In this document: one piece after another, positions 17,840-27,176 of the stretch
Numbering within the stretch: position 1 is the first letter of the stretch
How the letters are laid out: each line of letters opens with the position of its first letter
Assembly: GCA_007120465.1 (NCBI GenBank)
Contig: SKNO01000065.1
Span: 1-32,207 of the forward strand
Length of the DNA: 32,207 nucleotides
Source: Nitriliruptoraceae bacterium
Lineage (GTDB): Bacteria > Actinomycetota > Nitriliruptoria > Nitriliruptorales > Nitriliruptoraceae
Direction of reading: 5' to 3'
Position numbers and translations under genes: made by a program
Notes under the pieces: generated by a model
Seen by the model: the letters and a program-made list of their open reading frames with translations, nothing else
Databases searched by the model: none
Told to the model about the DNA's origin: nothing

Positions 17840-18105
17840 CAGGCACCTCCGCAGCAGGGCGTCGTCATCGCCGACCTGGTGCGGCGCGGGCGTCGTCCGG
17901 GGCGCCAACGGACGTCGAGGCCACGGTCAGGCTACCGACGCTCCGCTCGCGTCGTCGGTCCGCCCTCGGCGTCGCATCGCCCTGGACCCAGGCAGCTGCG
18001 GCGGCCAACGTCGCCCGGTCTCCTCCCGGTCTCCCCGTGAGGTGGCGGGCGACGGCACGGAGCGCCGGAGCGAGCCCGTGGCGTGTGGGGAGGGGAACCG
18101 GGATG

Positions 18106-18531
18106 TCAGCCGACCAGGCCGAGTTGCAGCGCGACGGCGGTCGCGTCGAAGTAGCCGCGCTCCTCGGCGACCAGGCCGTCATCATCGAGGGTCCAGAAGA
18201 CCCCGGACTCGAAGGAGATCCTCTCACCGGTCGCGTCCATGATCGTGCCGTCGGGCATCGGCATCGGGCCGTCGTGGGTCATCTGGACGGCGACCACGAA
18301 GGCGATCCGGTCGTCGGCTGCGACCACCGGTCCAACCAGCTCCCATCGCGCGTCGGAGAAGGAGCCCCAGACCCCCGATACCAGCGCTGCGATCTCCTCG
18401 CGGCCCTTGGTGGGTTCGGGGAAGAACGGGTCGTGCATGACCGCGTCCTGGGCGAACACGGCCGTGTACGCCGCAGCGTCGCGGTGGTTGAAGCCGTCGA
18501 TCGCCCGGGTGACGAGTTCGTCGGGGGTCAT
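18106..18531 (-). CDS. SnoaL-like/nuclear transport factor 2-like protein
   Basis: 'DELVTRAIDGFNHRDAAAYTAVFAQDAVMHDPFFPEPTKGREEIAALV' is a SnoaL-like fold signature. Confidence 0.8.
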   Translation of the reverse strand: MTPDELVTRAIDGFNHRDAAAYTAVFAQDAVMHDPFFPEPTKGREEIAALVSGVWGSFSDARWELVGPVVAADDRIAFVVAVQMTHDGPMPMPDGTIMDATGERISFESGVFWTLDDDGLVAEERGYFDATAVALQLGLVG

Positions 18532-18617
18532 CTGCTCGCTCCTTCGTCCGGTTCGTCTGGCTGATCGTGCGTGGAAAGTGACCGAGCGAGCATCTGGGCC
18601 CGGCGGGGTTCCGTCCA

Positions 18618-18633
18618 TACCAGAAGGCTGGTA
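18618..18633. promoter_or_regulatory. Inverted repeat in the divergent SnoaL/LuxR intergenic region
   Basis: TACCAG-AAGG-CTGGTA, perfect 6-bp arms, 27 bp upstream of the LuxR-type gene start at 18660. Confidence 0.4.
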
Positions 18634-18659
18634 GAAACGCCGCGAGACGTCCGAAGGTC

Positions 18660-19865
18660 GTGATCGTCATGCCGGGGCTCCGGGTCAGCGCGTACGCCAG
18701 GCAGCAGGCGTCGGCGCAGGTCGAACGGCTTGCGCGGTCGAGGCTGGACGTCGCCACGTTCCTGTCGCAGGCCGGAGTGGTGCTCGATCGGGCGGTGCCG
18801 TCGGGGATCGACACGCTGCCGAACCCGTCGTGGGCGACCCTGGATCCGACGTCGCTGCTGATCACGAGCACCTTCTCGGATGGCTGTGAGATGCCGATCG
18901 AGGAGGTCGTGCAGCTCGAGTACGCCTCCGAGATGCCCAGCAACCGGATCGGTGACGTGGTCCGCAACCCTCGGGGCGTCCAGACGGCGAGCGAGCTCGT
19001 CGACAGCGATCCCGTCGGCGGCAGGGAGTACCTCGGGCTGCTCCGGTCGATCGGAGTCGCGCACGAAGCGCTGCTGGCGCTGCGGGCTCGTGACGGGGCG
19101 TACTGGGGTGCCGTGTACGTGGTCCGCGGCCCCGAACGCCCGGACTTCTCGAGCGAGGACCTCGAGCTCCTGCGGGCGGTGGCGCCGCACCTGGCCGAGG
19201 GGATCCGACGCGGGCTGCTGCTGGGCGAGGCGTCCGAGCCTGAGGGGCCCGACGCTCCCGCGATCGTGGTGCTCGGTGAAGACCTCACCCCGGAGTCGCT
19301 CACCCCGGGTGCGGAGCAGTGGCTGCGGGAACTGCCCGCGCTGGAGCGGGGGAACCTGCCTGCGGCGGTGCTCTCCGTGGCCCAGGTGGTCCTCGCAGAC
19401 CAGGACGGCAGGGGAGGGCGAGGGGGCGACCGGCCGACCAGCGTGCGGGTGCTCTCGGCACGGCGAGGGTGGGTGATGCTGCACGGTCAGGTGCTCGCCG
19501 GCCGCGGCGGGCGGCGTGTGGCCGTGACCATCCAGCCGGCGAGCTCGGATCGTCTCACCCCGCTGCTGATGGCCGCCTACGGGCTGACCAAGCGGGAGGA
19601 GCAGGTCACCCGGCACGTGCTCCAGGGGGACTCAACCGCCCAGATCGCCGACGCGCTGTCCCTGTCCCCGTACACGGTGCAGGAACATCTCAAGCACATC
19701 TTCGAGAAGACCGCCGTCCGCAGTCGCCGGGAGCTCATCGGCCGCGTGTTCTCCCGCCACTACCGACCACGCGTCGAGGACAACGACGAGCGGATCAGGG
19801 CCGCCCGGCCGATCCGCGGCGGCCCCTTCCCTGACCGCTCCTTACGGCCTGACCGCGCCACCTGA
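18660..19865 (+). CDS. LuxR-type HTH transcriptional regulator
   Basis: C-terminal 'GLTKREEQVTRHVLQGDSTAQIADALSLSPYTVQEHLKHIFEKTAVRSRRELIGRVF' is a LuxR HTH. Confidence 0.88.
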   Translation: MIVMPGLRVSAYARQQASAQVERLARSRLDVATFLSQAGVVLDRAVPSGIDTLPNPSWATLDPTSLLITSTFSDGCEMPIEEVVQLEYASEMPSNRIGDVVRNPRGVQTASELVDSDPVGGREYLGLLRSIGVAHEALLALRARDGAYWGAVYVVRGPERPDFSSEDLELLRAVAPHLAEGIRRGLLLGEASEPEGPDAPAIVVLGEDLTPESLTPGAEQWLRELPALERGNLPAAVLSVAQVVLADQDGRGGRGGDRPTSVRVLSARRGWVMLHGQVLAGRGGRRVAVTIQPASSDRLTPLLMAAYGLTKREEQVTRHVLQGDSTAQIADALSLSPYTVQEHLKHIFEKTAVRSRRELIGRVFSRHYRPRVEDNDERIRAARPIRGGPFPDRSLRPDRAT

Positions 19866-19962
19866 CGGTCCAGGTGCATCGATCCGCAGCGGCCGCCGTC
19901 AACCTCGCAGCCGCGCGCGGGTTGCACCACTGCGCGGCTCCCGTCGTCGACGTGGCTCGAGG

Positions 19963-21366
19963 TCAGCCGACGCGATGCGCGGCGGGACGGTCCCCGGCCG
20001 TGGTCGCGCGGTCGCCCCGGCCGGGGCGGAGCACCCGCCAGGCGACCCGCGGTCGGAACAGCGAGGTCGGTCGGTGCTCCATCGAGGCGACGCGACCGAA
20101 GGCGTCGTTGAGTTGACCGTCGGTGTGGGCCTTGCGCTGCAGGCGGTGGACGTAGCGGTTGATCAGGTCCGTGCCCGGCGGTTTGTCTCCCTGGGTCTGG
20201 GGGAACTGGAAGTCACCACCGGCGGCCAGGTTCCAGGCATCCTCGACGAGCCATGCACTGCGCGCGTAGAAGCGGCGGGCGAGCCCGTCCTCGCTGCCGT
20301 GCTCGGCGAGCGTGTGGTGCAGCAGCAGCGCCTCGAGCGCGGCCACCGACATCCCCTGCCCGTAGACCGGATTGAAGCTGGCCACCGCATCGCCGACGGC
20401 GAGCAGACCCTCCGGCGATGCCTTCAGCTTGTCGTACCGGTGTCGCCGCAGCGCCGGGAAGTGGTACCGGGCGATGTCGGGGGAGGCCAGCGGCTGGTCC
20501 TCCAGCAGGTCGGCGAAGAGCGGCACGGGCAGCCCCTCGGCGAAGGCTCGGAGCCCGTCGACGTCCGGGGTGGGGTGGTCCCCGTGCATGCCCCCGAAGG
20601 TGAGGAGCCACCGGTCGTGCTCCATCGGGAACAGGGCGGCGCCACGCGTGCGGGGCGCGTGCGGCAGGACCAGCACAGCGCGCCGGTCGTCGGCGTCGCG
20701 CGGGAGCTGGCAGGTGGCGTAGACGAGGTCGACCTCGACCTGCTCGACGGGCGGTGGCGCGTAGCCGAGGTGTTCGAGCCAGGTCGGCAGCCGCGTGGAA
20801 CGACCCGTGGCGTCCACGACCAGGTCGGCGTCGACCTGCTCGCGGCGACCATCGACGAGCATCTCGACGCCCGCGACCGCGTCGTCCCCGTCTCGGGTCA
20901 CCGGCTGCACGACCTGGCAGCCGCCGCGCAGCGTCACCCCGTCGTGAGCGGTCACCCGGTCCCGCAGGCAGCGCTCGATCAGGGGGCGGCTCGCGAAGTA
21001 CATCGGGACCCGTATGGGTCCGGGGGCGACGAAGCCGCCGGCAACATGGAGGGAGAACTCGCTCATCGCGTCGAGGTTGAGTGCGCCAGCGGCGACGAGT
21101 TCGTCGGCGAACCCGGGGAGCAGGTCCTCGATCGTGACCTGCCCGGCGACGAGCAGGGCGTGCACGTGGCGAGCCTGTGGCACGCCACGGCGCCGGCCGT
21201 CGGTCTCGTCGACGGGGTCGCGCTCGAGCAGCGTGACCCGCTCGAAGGCGTCGGCGAGCACCCTGGCGGCCAACAGACCGGCGATGCTCGCGCCGATGAC
21301 GACCGCGTGTTCGCCCACCCTCGGTACACGGTCGCGGTCGTACCGAGCGAGGCTCCTGAGGCTCAT
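19963..21366 (-). CDS. FAD-dependent oxidoreductase (halogenase/monooxygenase-like)
   Basis: 467 aa; 'HAVVIGASIAGLLAARVLADAFERVTLLERD' Rossmann motif; 'GLLAVGDAVASFNPVYGQGMSVAALEA' second FAD motif. Confidence 0.88.
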   Translation of the reverse strand: MSLRSLARYDRDRVPRVGEHAVVIGASIAGLLAARVLADAFERVTLLERDPVDETDGRRRGVPQARHVHALLVAGQVTIEDLLPGFADELVAAGALNLDAMSEFSLHVAGGFVAPGPIRVPMYFASRPLIERCLRDRVTAHDGVTLRGGCQVVQPVTRDGDDAVAGVEMLVDGRREQVDADLVVDATGRSTRLPTWLEHLGYAPPPVEQVEVDLVYATCQLPRDADDRRAVLVLPHAPRTRGAALFPMEHDRWLLTFGGMHGDHPTPDVDGLRAFAEGLPVPLFADLLEDQPLASPDIARYHFPALRRHRYDKLKASPEGLLAVGDAVASFNPVYGQGMSVAALEALLLHHTLAEHGSEDGLARRFYARSAWLVEDAWNLAAGGDFQFPQTQGDKPPGTDLINRYVHRLQRKAHTDGQLNDAFGRVASMEHRPTSLFRPRVAWRVLRPGRGDRATTAGDRPAAHRVG

Positions 21367-21560
21367 GGCGGCTCCTGCGCTCCGATGCGTCGGCGCCTCA
21401 CGGGTGCGCGTCGCCACCCCCCGACCTCGGGACCGGTCGCGCCCCGGTGCCGGGAGGCGAGCCGTCCACGGTGGCCCGCGTCGAGCTCCGTCTTGGCTGT
21501 GCCGGCGCTCCCGCACGCGCTGACACTCTACTTCGGAGTATCTTCCGGACGGAGCCGCAC

Positions 21561-22211
21561 ATGTCAACCCCTGCCCAGCAGCTGACGACGACGTCCTACG
21601 CGGTGCTCGGCCTGCTCTGTCTGCGCGACTGGTCCGCGTACGAGCTCGTCACCGAGATGGGCCGGGGCTGGTCGGACATCTGGCCGCGTGCGGTCAGTGG
21701 CATCTACCGGGAACCGAAGAAGCTCGTTGCGCACGGTCTGGCGAAGGATCGCGCCGCACGGACCGGGGAACGGTCGCGCACGGTGTACTCCGTCACGCCC
21801 GAGGGGCGGGAGGCGTTCCGCACCTGGCTCGCCACACCGACTCACGCCCCCCAACTGGAGGCCGAGGCGCTCGTCCGTGCGGGTTTCGCCGAACACGGCG
21901 GCGTCGACGACCTGCTGGCCACGGTCCGACAGGCACGGTCCTTCGCCATCGAGCGCAGCCGTGTGTACGCCGCGATCGGGGATGAGTACCGCACCGAGGG
22001 CCCGCGCTTCCCCGAGCGGGTGCACTCGATCATGCTCGTGGGCGGCTTCCTCGCACGCTACTTCGCTGCCATCATCGACTGGGCCGACTGGGTCGAGTCC
22101 CACGCGGCCACCTGGGACGACATCGGCGACGCCGATGCGATCTCCGACCTCGACGCGCTCCGCGCCGACGTCCGCGCCCGGGTCGAGGCCAACCTCGCCC
22201 GAGCGCGGTAG
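21561..22211 (+). CDS. PadR-family transcriptional regulator
   Basis: 'TTTSYAVLGLLCLRDWSAYELVTEMGRGWSDIWPRAVSGIYREPKKLVAHGLAKDRAARTGERSRTVYSVTPEGREAFRTWL'; divergent from the FAD oxidoreductase. Confidence 0.88.
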   Translation: MSTPAQQLTTTSYAVLGLLCLRDWSAYELVTEMGRGWSDIWPRAVSGIYREPKKLVAHGLAKDRAARTGERSRTVYSVTPEGREAFRTWLATPTHAPQLEAEALVRAGFAEHGGVDDLLATVRQARSFAIERSRVYAAIGDEYRTEGPRFPERVHSIMLVGGFLARYFAAIIDWADWVESHAATWDDIGDADAISDLDALRADVRARVEANLARAR

Positions 22212-22298
22212 CGGCCCGATCGCCTCGACAGCCAGGAGCTGGCACCCAGCCGCCTCAGGGCTCCTGGGTACGGCAACCGGGGCCGGTGGGACCTCGGG

Positions 22299-22832
22299 TC
22301 AGCGGCCCGCGTCGTCCGGGATCGCGGCCGGTGGCGGGAGCTCGTCGGGGTCGACCGCGCGGAGCCACGCTTCGAACACCTGGTTGCAGAGCACCGCCGG
22401 TGACCGGCGACGTCGGAGAAGGGTGATCACCTCGTCGGCGTCGCGCCCGTCGAGTACCAGTGCCAACCCCGCCACCAGTCCCGAGCGGTTGAGGCCGGCC
22501 TGACAGTGGACCAGGGTCGGGCCCTGCGCGGTGGCGTCCAGGACCTGCCGCGCTGCGGTGTGGAGGATCCGAAGGTCCGGGACGACACCGGCGTCGTACA
22601 GGTGGAACTCGAACCGCTCGGTGGTGGGTGCCAGCACGTACCGCTCCCACGGGTAGAGGCTCACCACGTAGCCGAAGTCGTCGGGCAGCGGAACCCCGTC
22701 GATGCAGCCGCCCATCCACAGGTTGCCCTCGATGTGGGAGACGAGCGGGATCTCGCCGAGGTCACCGTGGCCGTCGGCCCACCCCTCGATGTGGTGCGAG
22801 TGGACGTCGGCGTAGCGCGGGAGCTCGGGCAT
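22299..22832 (-). CDS. Cys-based dual-specificity/tyrosine phosphatase-like protein
   Basis: 'PTLVHCQAGLNRSGLVAGLAL' contains the HCX5R signature. ATG 22832. Confidence 0.85.
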   Translation of the reverse strand: MPELPRYADVHSHHIEGWADGHGDLGEIPLVSHIEGNLWMGGCIDGVPLPDDFGYVVSLYPWERYVLAPTTERFEFHLYDAGVVPDLRILHTAARQVLDATAQGPTLVHCQAGLNRSGLVAGLALVLDGRDADEVITLLRRRRSPAVLCNQVFEAWLRAVDPDELPPPAAIPDDAGR

Positions 22833-22918
22833 GGCGTTCCGGGCGGGTCGACGTCGTCGGGTCACCAGGATGCCACGCCGCTCGGACGGCGGACCGGCCC
22901 GCGGCCCGGTGAAGCCCG

Positions 22919-25096
22919 TTACGTTGGGGTGGTTCGCCCCGTTGACACCTCCCAGTCGATCGGCGAGGCCGGGTCCGGCGCGTAGCTCGTGTAGGTGCCG
23001 GTGCGGACCGCGTGATCCAGGTGGGCTCCCAGCGGCGGGTGGTGTTCGCCGACCCGCTGGAGCGCGTAGCGGACGGCACGCGTCACGCTCACGCGGGCAC
23101 GTTCGGCCGCGGCGCCGGCCGGACGGTCGCGGCCCCCGATCCCCACCGCCCGCGACAGTTCCCGGAGCAGGAAGTCGCGCTCCAGTTCCGCGCTCGCGGT
23201 GCGTTCCACATCGCCCGCGGCCTGGGCCTCGTCGCGGTCCTCCTCCACCTCGGTGATCCGGCGACGGAAGGCAGCCTTCGCCTGCTCGTCGAGCAACGGG
23301 CCGACCCCGAGGTCAGAGGTGGTCGCCGCCTCCGGTCCCCCCTCGCCTGCCGCCTCCGCGGAAGCGCCCGTGCGCGCGGGCCCGCCTTCCTCCGCGGTGA
23401 CGAGGTCGAGGACGTGGAACTCGCGCCCGGGTTCAGCCAGGAGTCGTGCCAGGTAGCGCAGCCCCTTCAGGTCGCGGAGACGCACGGTCTCGCCGGCGAA
23501 GGTCAGCGACCAGTGGTCGCCCTCGGCCCGGACGCGGTTGTTGCACCGACCGTCGAGGCTGCCCGCTCGCTCGCAAGGATCGGACGGGCGATGCGCGGCC
23601 TCTCCGGTCGAGGGTGCCGCATCCCGCGAGACCTCGGGTACCGGGACGGCCGTCGCCAGCCCGTCCCCGAGATGGAGCCCGGGCTCCACCCCGATCCGCA
23701 GGAAGATCTCCGCCGCCGCGTCGATCTCCAGAGCGGCGAGGTGGTGGTCACCGCCGGTCCGGTAGGCACGTGCCAGCGCGGCTCGGGCGCGTGCGGTCTC
23801 GTAGGGCATCGCGAGGTCGTGGTGCCCGTCCACGGCGCGCTTCAGCTGTCGGCGGGCGGTGGCCGCGTCGTCCGTCGCCAGCGCGATCAGCCCCCGACCG
23901 AACGCCGCTCGGGCCTGCAGCGCCCGGCTCTGGAAGGCCCAGGCGATCCGTTCGAACTCCGCGGCGGCGGCCGCCGCTTCGTCCACACGGCCCGCCGCCA
24001 CGCCGATCTCCACCTGGGCCGCCAGCAGGGGTGCACGGCGCAGGTCGTTGCAGGGGGGCAGCTCCTTCGACGGAACGTTGCGGGGGTGATCGAGCGCATC
24101 CCGGATCGTGGCCACCGCCACGTCGACCTGGCCCTGCGCGAGACGCAGCAGGGCGAGCCCCGGCTGTGGCTCCCACCCGGCACGGTGGGCCTCGAGCAGG
24201 ACCTCCTCCGCGCCGTCGAGGTCGCCACGCTGCAGCCGGATCGTCCCGAGCTCGGTCAGCGGCCACCCGAACTCCCGGCGCAGGTAGGGGCGCAGCTCCT
24301 CGCAGGCCGCCAACGCCTCATCCTCGGCGTCGGGGAGCGGTCCCCGCAGCCGCAGCATCTCGGCCCGGTGGACCCGGCACCGGCCGTGGACGCTGCCGAG
24401 GGCCCGATGGTCCCGCGACCAACGCTCCATCGCTTCGGTGAGCTCCTCGGCCCGGTCGTACTGGGCGAGCCCCTGCCAGGCGCACACCAACTCGCAGTAC
24501 ACCAACCCGGCCGACAGCGGGTCGAGACCGTCGAGCAGCACCACCGTGGCGGACTCATCCAGCAGCTCGAGCCCGCGGGGGAGGTCGCGACCGAACAGGG
24601 TGCTCCTGGCCTCCATCACCTGGCCCAGCGCGACCGAGGCCGGCACCTCGTGCTCGGTGCCCACCTCGATCGCTCGGCGGGAAAGCTCTCGGGCTGCGGA
24701 CACGTCTCCGGACAGCAGCCGCTCGTAGCCGTGGGCGATGGCCAGGGTGGCGTGCACCGGGGTGGTCCCATGCCCCTCCAGGAGGCGCTCGGCACGCTTC
24801 ACCCACACCCGCACCGGCGCGAGCAACCCGGTGTCCATCAGCAGGTGCATCGCGATCCTCGCGGCGCCCGTCGCGGCCGCAACGGGGTCCTGCTGCCGGA
24901 GGCCGAGCGCGTGCACCCGTTCCCACGCGTCGAACGTCGTCTCGAGGTGGCCGGCGGCGTAGGCGACCTCCGCGAGCAACGTCAGGCCGTCGCGATCCAG
25001 CTCCGTCGAGGACTCCACCTCCCGGAGCAGGGCGAGGGCCGTCGGGTGGTCGCCCCGCACGGCCGCGTTGCGTGCCTGCTCGATCTGGCCCGTCAC
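22919..25096 (-). CDS. TPR-containing protein with C-terminal regulatory (winged-helix-like) domain
   Basis: GTG 25096; 725 aa; TPR-like alpha-helical repeats, then 'GDHWSLTFAGETVRLRDLKGLRYLARLLAEPGREFHVLDLV', a C-terminal module common in actinobacterial regulators and cyclase/ATPase proteins. Confidence 0.7.
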   Translation of the reverse strand: MTGQIEQARNAAVRGDHPTALALLREVESSTELDRDGLTLLAEVAYAAGHLETTFDAWERVHALGLRQQDPVAAATGAARIAMHLLMDTGLLAPVRVWVKRAERLLEGHGTTPVHATLAIAHGYERLLSGDVSAARELSRRAIEVGTEHEVPASVALGQVMEARSTLFGRDLPRGLELLDESATVVLLDGLDPLSAGLVYCELVCAWQGLAQYDRAEELTEAMERWSRDHRALGSVHGRCRVHRAEMLRLRGPLPDAEDEALAACEELRPYLRREFGWPLTELGTIRLQRGDLDGAEEVLLEAHRAGWEPQPGLALLRLAQGQVDVAVATIRDALDHPRNVPSKELPPCNDLRRAPLLAAQVEIGVAAGRVDEAAAAAAEFERIAWAFQSRALQARAAFGRGLIALATDDAATARRQLKRAVDGHHDLAMPYETARARAALARAYRTGGDHHLAALEIDAAAEIFLRIGVEPGLHLGDGLATAVPVPEVSRDAAPSTGEAAHRPSDPCERAGSLDGRCNNRVRAEGDHWSLTFAGETVRLRDLKGLRYLARLLAEPGREFHVLDLVTAEEGGPARTGASAEAAGEGGPEAATTSDLGVGPLLDEQAKAAFRRRITEVEEDRDEAQAAGDVERTASAELERDFLLRELSRAVGIGGRDRPAGAAAERARVSVTRAVRYALQRVGEHHPPLGAHLDHAVRTGTYTSYAPDPASPIDWEVSTGRTTPT

Positions 25097-25177
25097 GTTG
25101 CCCGATCCCTCCGCGCCAGCGGGACGTCGGTCGTGGAGCCAGCGTAGGGACGTGGCGGGGTCGTCGCCGTTGCGGTT

Positions 25178-25191
25178 GTTACGCCCGTAAC
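25178..25191. promoter_or_regulatory. Inverted repeat in the divergent TPR-regulator/methyltransferase intergenic region
   Basis: GTTACG-CC-CGTAAC, perfect 6-bp arms. Confidence 0.4.
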
Positions 25192-25254
25192 GGTATGTGT
25201 CACGCCTCCAGGGTGAGGTCTCGCAACCGCCTCGTCGACGTGACAGGAGCCGAG

Positions 25255-26136
25255 ATGATGGAGACGACGACCCTGGACCGACTGGCGTACCGGGAGGCGA
25301 CGCGCAGGGAGTGGCGTGAGGCCGCTGCCGGCTGGCGTCGGTGGTTCGCGACGCTCGAGGCACCCGACGCGATGCCGCAGGTGGGACGGGTCCTGGTCGA
25401 GCAGGCCCGGGTCCGCCCCGGGCATCGGGTACTGGACGTGGGGGCGGGCTACGGTGAGCCGGGGCTGTCGCTGCTCCGGGCCGTCTCACCGGGCGGCGAG
25501 GTGCTGCTCCAGGATCTCTCCGGCGACATGCTCGCGTTCGCGCGCGACCGCGCCGAGTGGGTGGATCTGCGCGACGTCGACGTGCACTACCTCGAAGGAG
25601 ACGTCGAGGAGCTCGACCTCGAGGACCTCTCGCTCGACGCCATCGTGAGCCGGTCCGTGATCATGTACCTCGTGGACCCGGCGGGCACCCTGGCACGCCT
25701 CCGGTCCCACCTGCGTCCGGGCGGACGGTTGGCGGCCAGCGTCTGGGCGGCCCCGGAGCGGGTCGGGTTCGCCGCTCCGGTGTCGCTGATCCGCGGGATC
25801 CTGGAGCTGCCACCGCCGCCCGCGGGGTCTCCCGGGCTGTTCGCGCTGTCCGACGAACCGGGTCTCGAAGAGGTGGTCGCCGAAGCCGGCTACGAGGACG
25901 TCACGACGGGGGCGGTCACCACGGTGTTCGAGTTCGCCTCCGCCGAGCGGGCCACCGCGTTCCTGCGCGAGTGCGCCCCGCCGGTCACCGCCCTCGTGGA
26001 GGGGCACCCTGCCGACGTCCAGCAAGACGTCTGGTCGCGGGTGACCGAGGAGGCCTGGGCGCCGTTCGTGGGCGACGACGGCCGGGTCCGCCTGCCGAAC
26101 GAGGCGTTGTGGGTCGCCGCGACCAACCCCGGATGA
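25255..26136 (+). CDS. Class I SAM-dependent methyltransferase
   Basis: 'VRPGHRVLDVGAGYGEPGLSLLRAVSPGGEVLLQDLSGDMLAFAR' motif I; ATG 25255. Confidence 0.88.
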   Translation: MMETTTLDRLAYREATRREWREAAAGWRRWFATLEAPDAMPQVGRVLVEQARVRPGHRVLDVGAGYGEPGLSLLRAVSPGGEVLLQDLSGDMLAFARDRAEWVDLRDVDVHYLEGDVEELDLEDLSLDAIVSRSVIMYLVDPAGTLARLRSHLRPGGRLAASVWAAPERVGFAAPVSLIRGILELPPPPAGSPGLFALSDEPGLEEVVAEAGYEDVTTGAVTTVFEFASAERATAFLRECAPPVTALVEGHPADVQQDVWSRVTEEAWAPFVGDDGRVRLPNEALWVAATNPG

Positions 26137-26236
26137 GCGGCGAGGCAGCGGGCCGGTGCCCGGATCGCTGCTACGGTCGCTGACGGTCGAACGGGGACGG
26201 TCCTCGGGCGCGAGGTGAGGGCGGAGGCGGTCGAAG

Positions 26237-27097
26237 GTGCAGGTGGGGGTCATCTTCCCGCAGCTGGAGATCGAACCGCGGGTCGATGCGCTCCGCGCGT
26301 ACGCCACCGGCGTCGAGGAGCTCGGGTTCGGGCACATCGCGGCGTACGACCACGTCCTCGGCGCGGACCGTGCCGTGCACACAGGGTTCGCCGGCCCCTA
26401 CGACCTGACGTCGAGGTTCCACGAGCCGATGGTGCTGTTCGGCTACCTCGCCGCGGTCACGTCGGTGGAGCTGGTGACGAGCGTGCTGATCCTGCCGCAG
26501 CGCCAGACCGCCTTGGTGGCCAAGCAGGCGGCCCAGGTGGATCTGCTCACCGACGGCCGGTTCCGGTTGGGGGTCGGCGTCGGCTGGAACGCCGTCGAGT
26601 ACGAGGCGTTGGGCCAGGACTTCGCCCAGCGTGGACGGCGTGAGGAGGAGCAGATCGCGCTGCTCCGGCGGCTGTGGACCGAACCGAGCCTGACCTTCGA
26701 GGGCCGGTTCGACACCGTCACGGGCGCGGGCCTGGCGCCGCTGCCGGTGCAACGGCCGATCCCGGTCTGGCTCGGTGGCTCGTCGGTGCCGGCCTACCGC
26801 CGCATGGGCCGGCTGGCCGACGGGTGGTTCCCGCAGGTCCCGCCGGGGGAGCGACTCGACGACGCCCTGGAGATCATCGGCGAGGCGGCGGGTCAGGCCG
26901 GCCGCGACCCCAGCGCGATCGGGATGGAGGGCCGCGTGAGTTGGCGTGATGGCGGGGCCGCGCAGGTGGTCGACCACGTCCACCGCTGGCGCGAGGCCGG
27001 TGCGACCCACGTGTCGATCAACACGATGGGCGCAGGGTTCGAGGGCGCCACCCGGCACCTGCAGGCGCTCGATGAGGTCGCTCGAGCCCTCGACTGA
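26237..27097 (+). CDS. LLM-class F420-dependent oxidoreductase
   Basis: 'MQVGVIFPQLEIEPRVDALRAYATGVEELGFGHIAAYDHVLG...LTSVLILPQRQTALVAKQAAQVDLLTDGRFRLGVGVGWNAVEYEALG'. GTG 26237. Confidence 0.9.
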   Translation: MQVGVIFPQLEIEPRVDALRAYATGVEELGFGHIAAYDHVLGADRAVHTGFAGPYDLTSRFHEPMVLFGYLAAVTSVELVTSVLILPQRQTALVAKQAAQVDLLTDGRFRLGVGVGWNAVEYEALGQDFAQRGRREEEQIALLRRLWTEPSLTFEGRFDTVTGAGLAPLPVQRPIPVWLGGSSVPAYRRMGRLADGWFPQVPPGERLDDALEIIGEAAGQAGRDPSAIGMEGRVSWRDGGAAQVVDHVHRWREAGATHVSINTMGAGFEGATRHLQALDEVARALD

Positions 27098-27176
27098 CGG
27101 AGGCCGACCGTGGCCTCGGCGAGCAACCTCGCCGTGTTCATGTCCGCAGTATCGAGGTCGGGGGCGAGACGGCACG

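Noticed and set aside
23347-23364. CGCCTCCGCGGAAGCGCC resembling the palindromic repeat core
   Set aside because: Lies inside the TPR-protein coding sequence (…TGASAEAAGEGG…), breaks symmetry at one position and lacks GGTTCGG at the expected distance; probably codon coincidence in an Ala/Ser/Glu linker.
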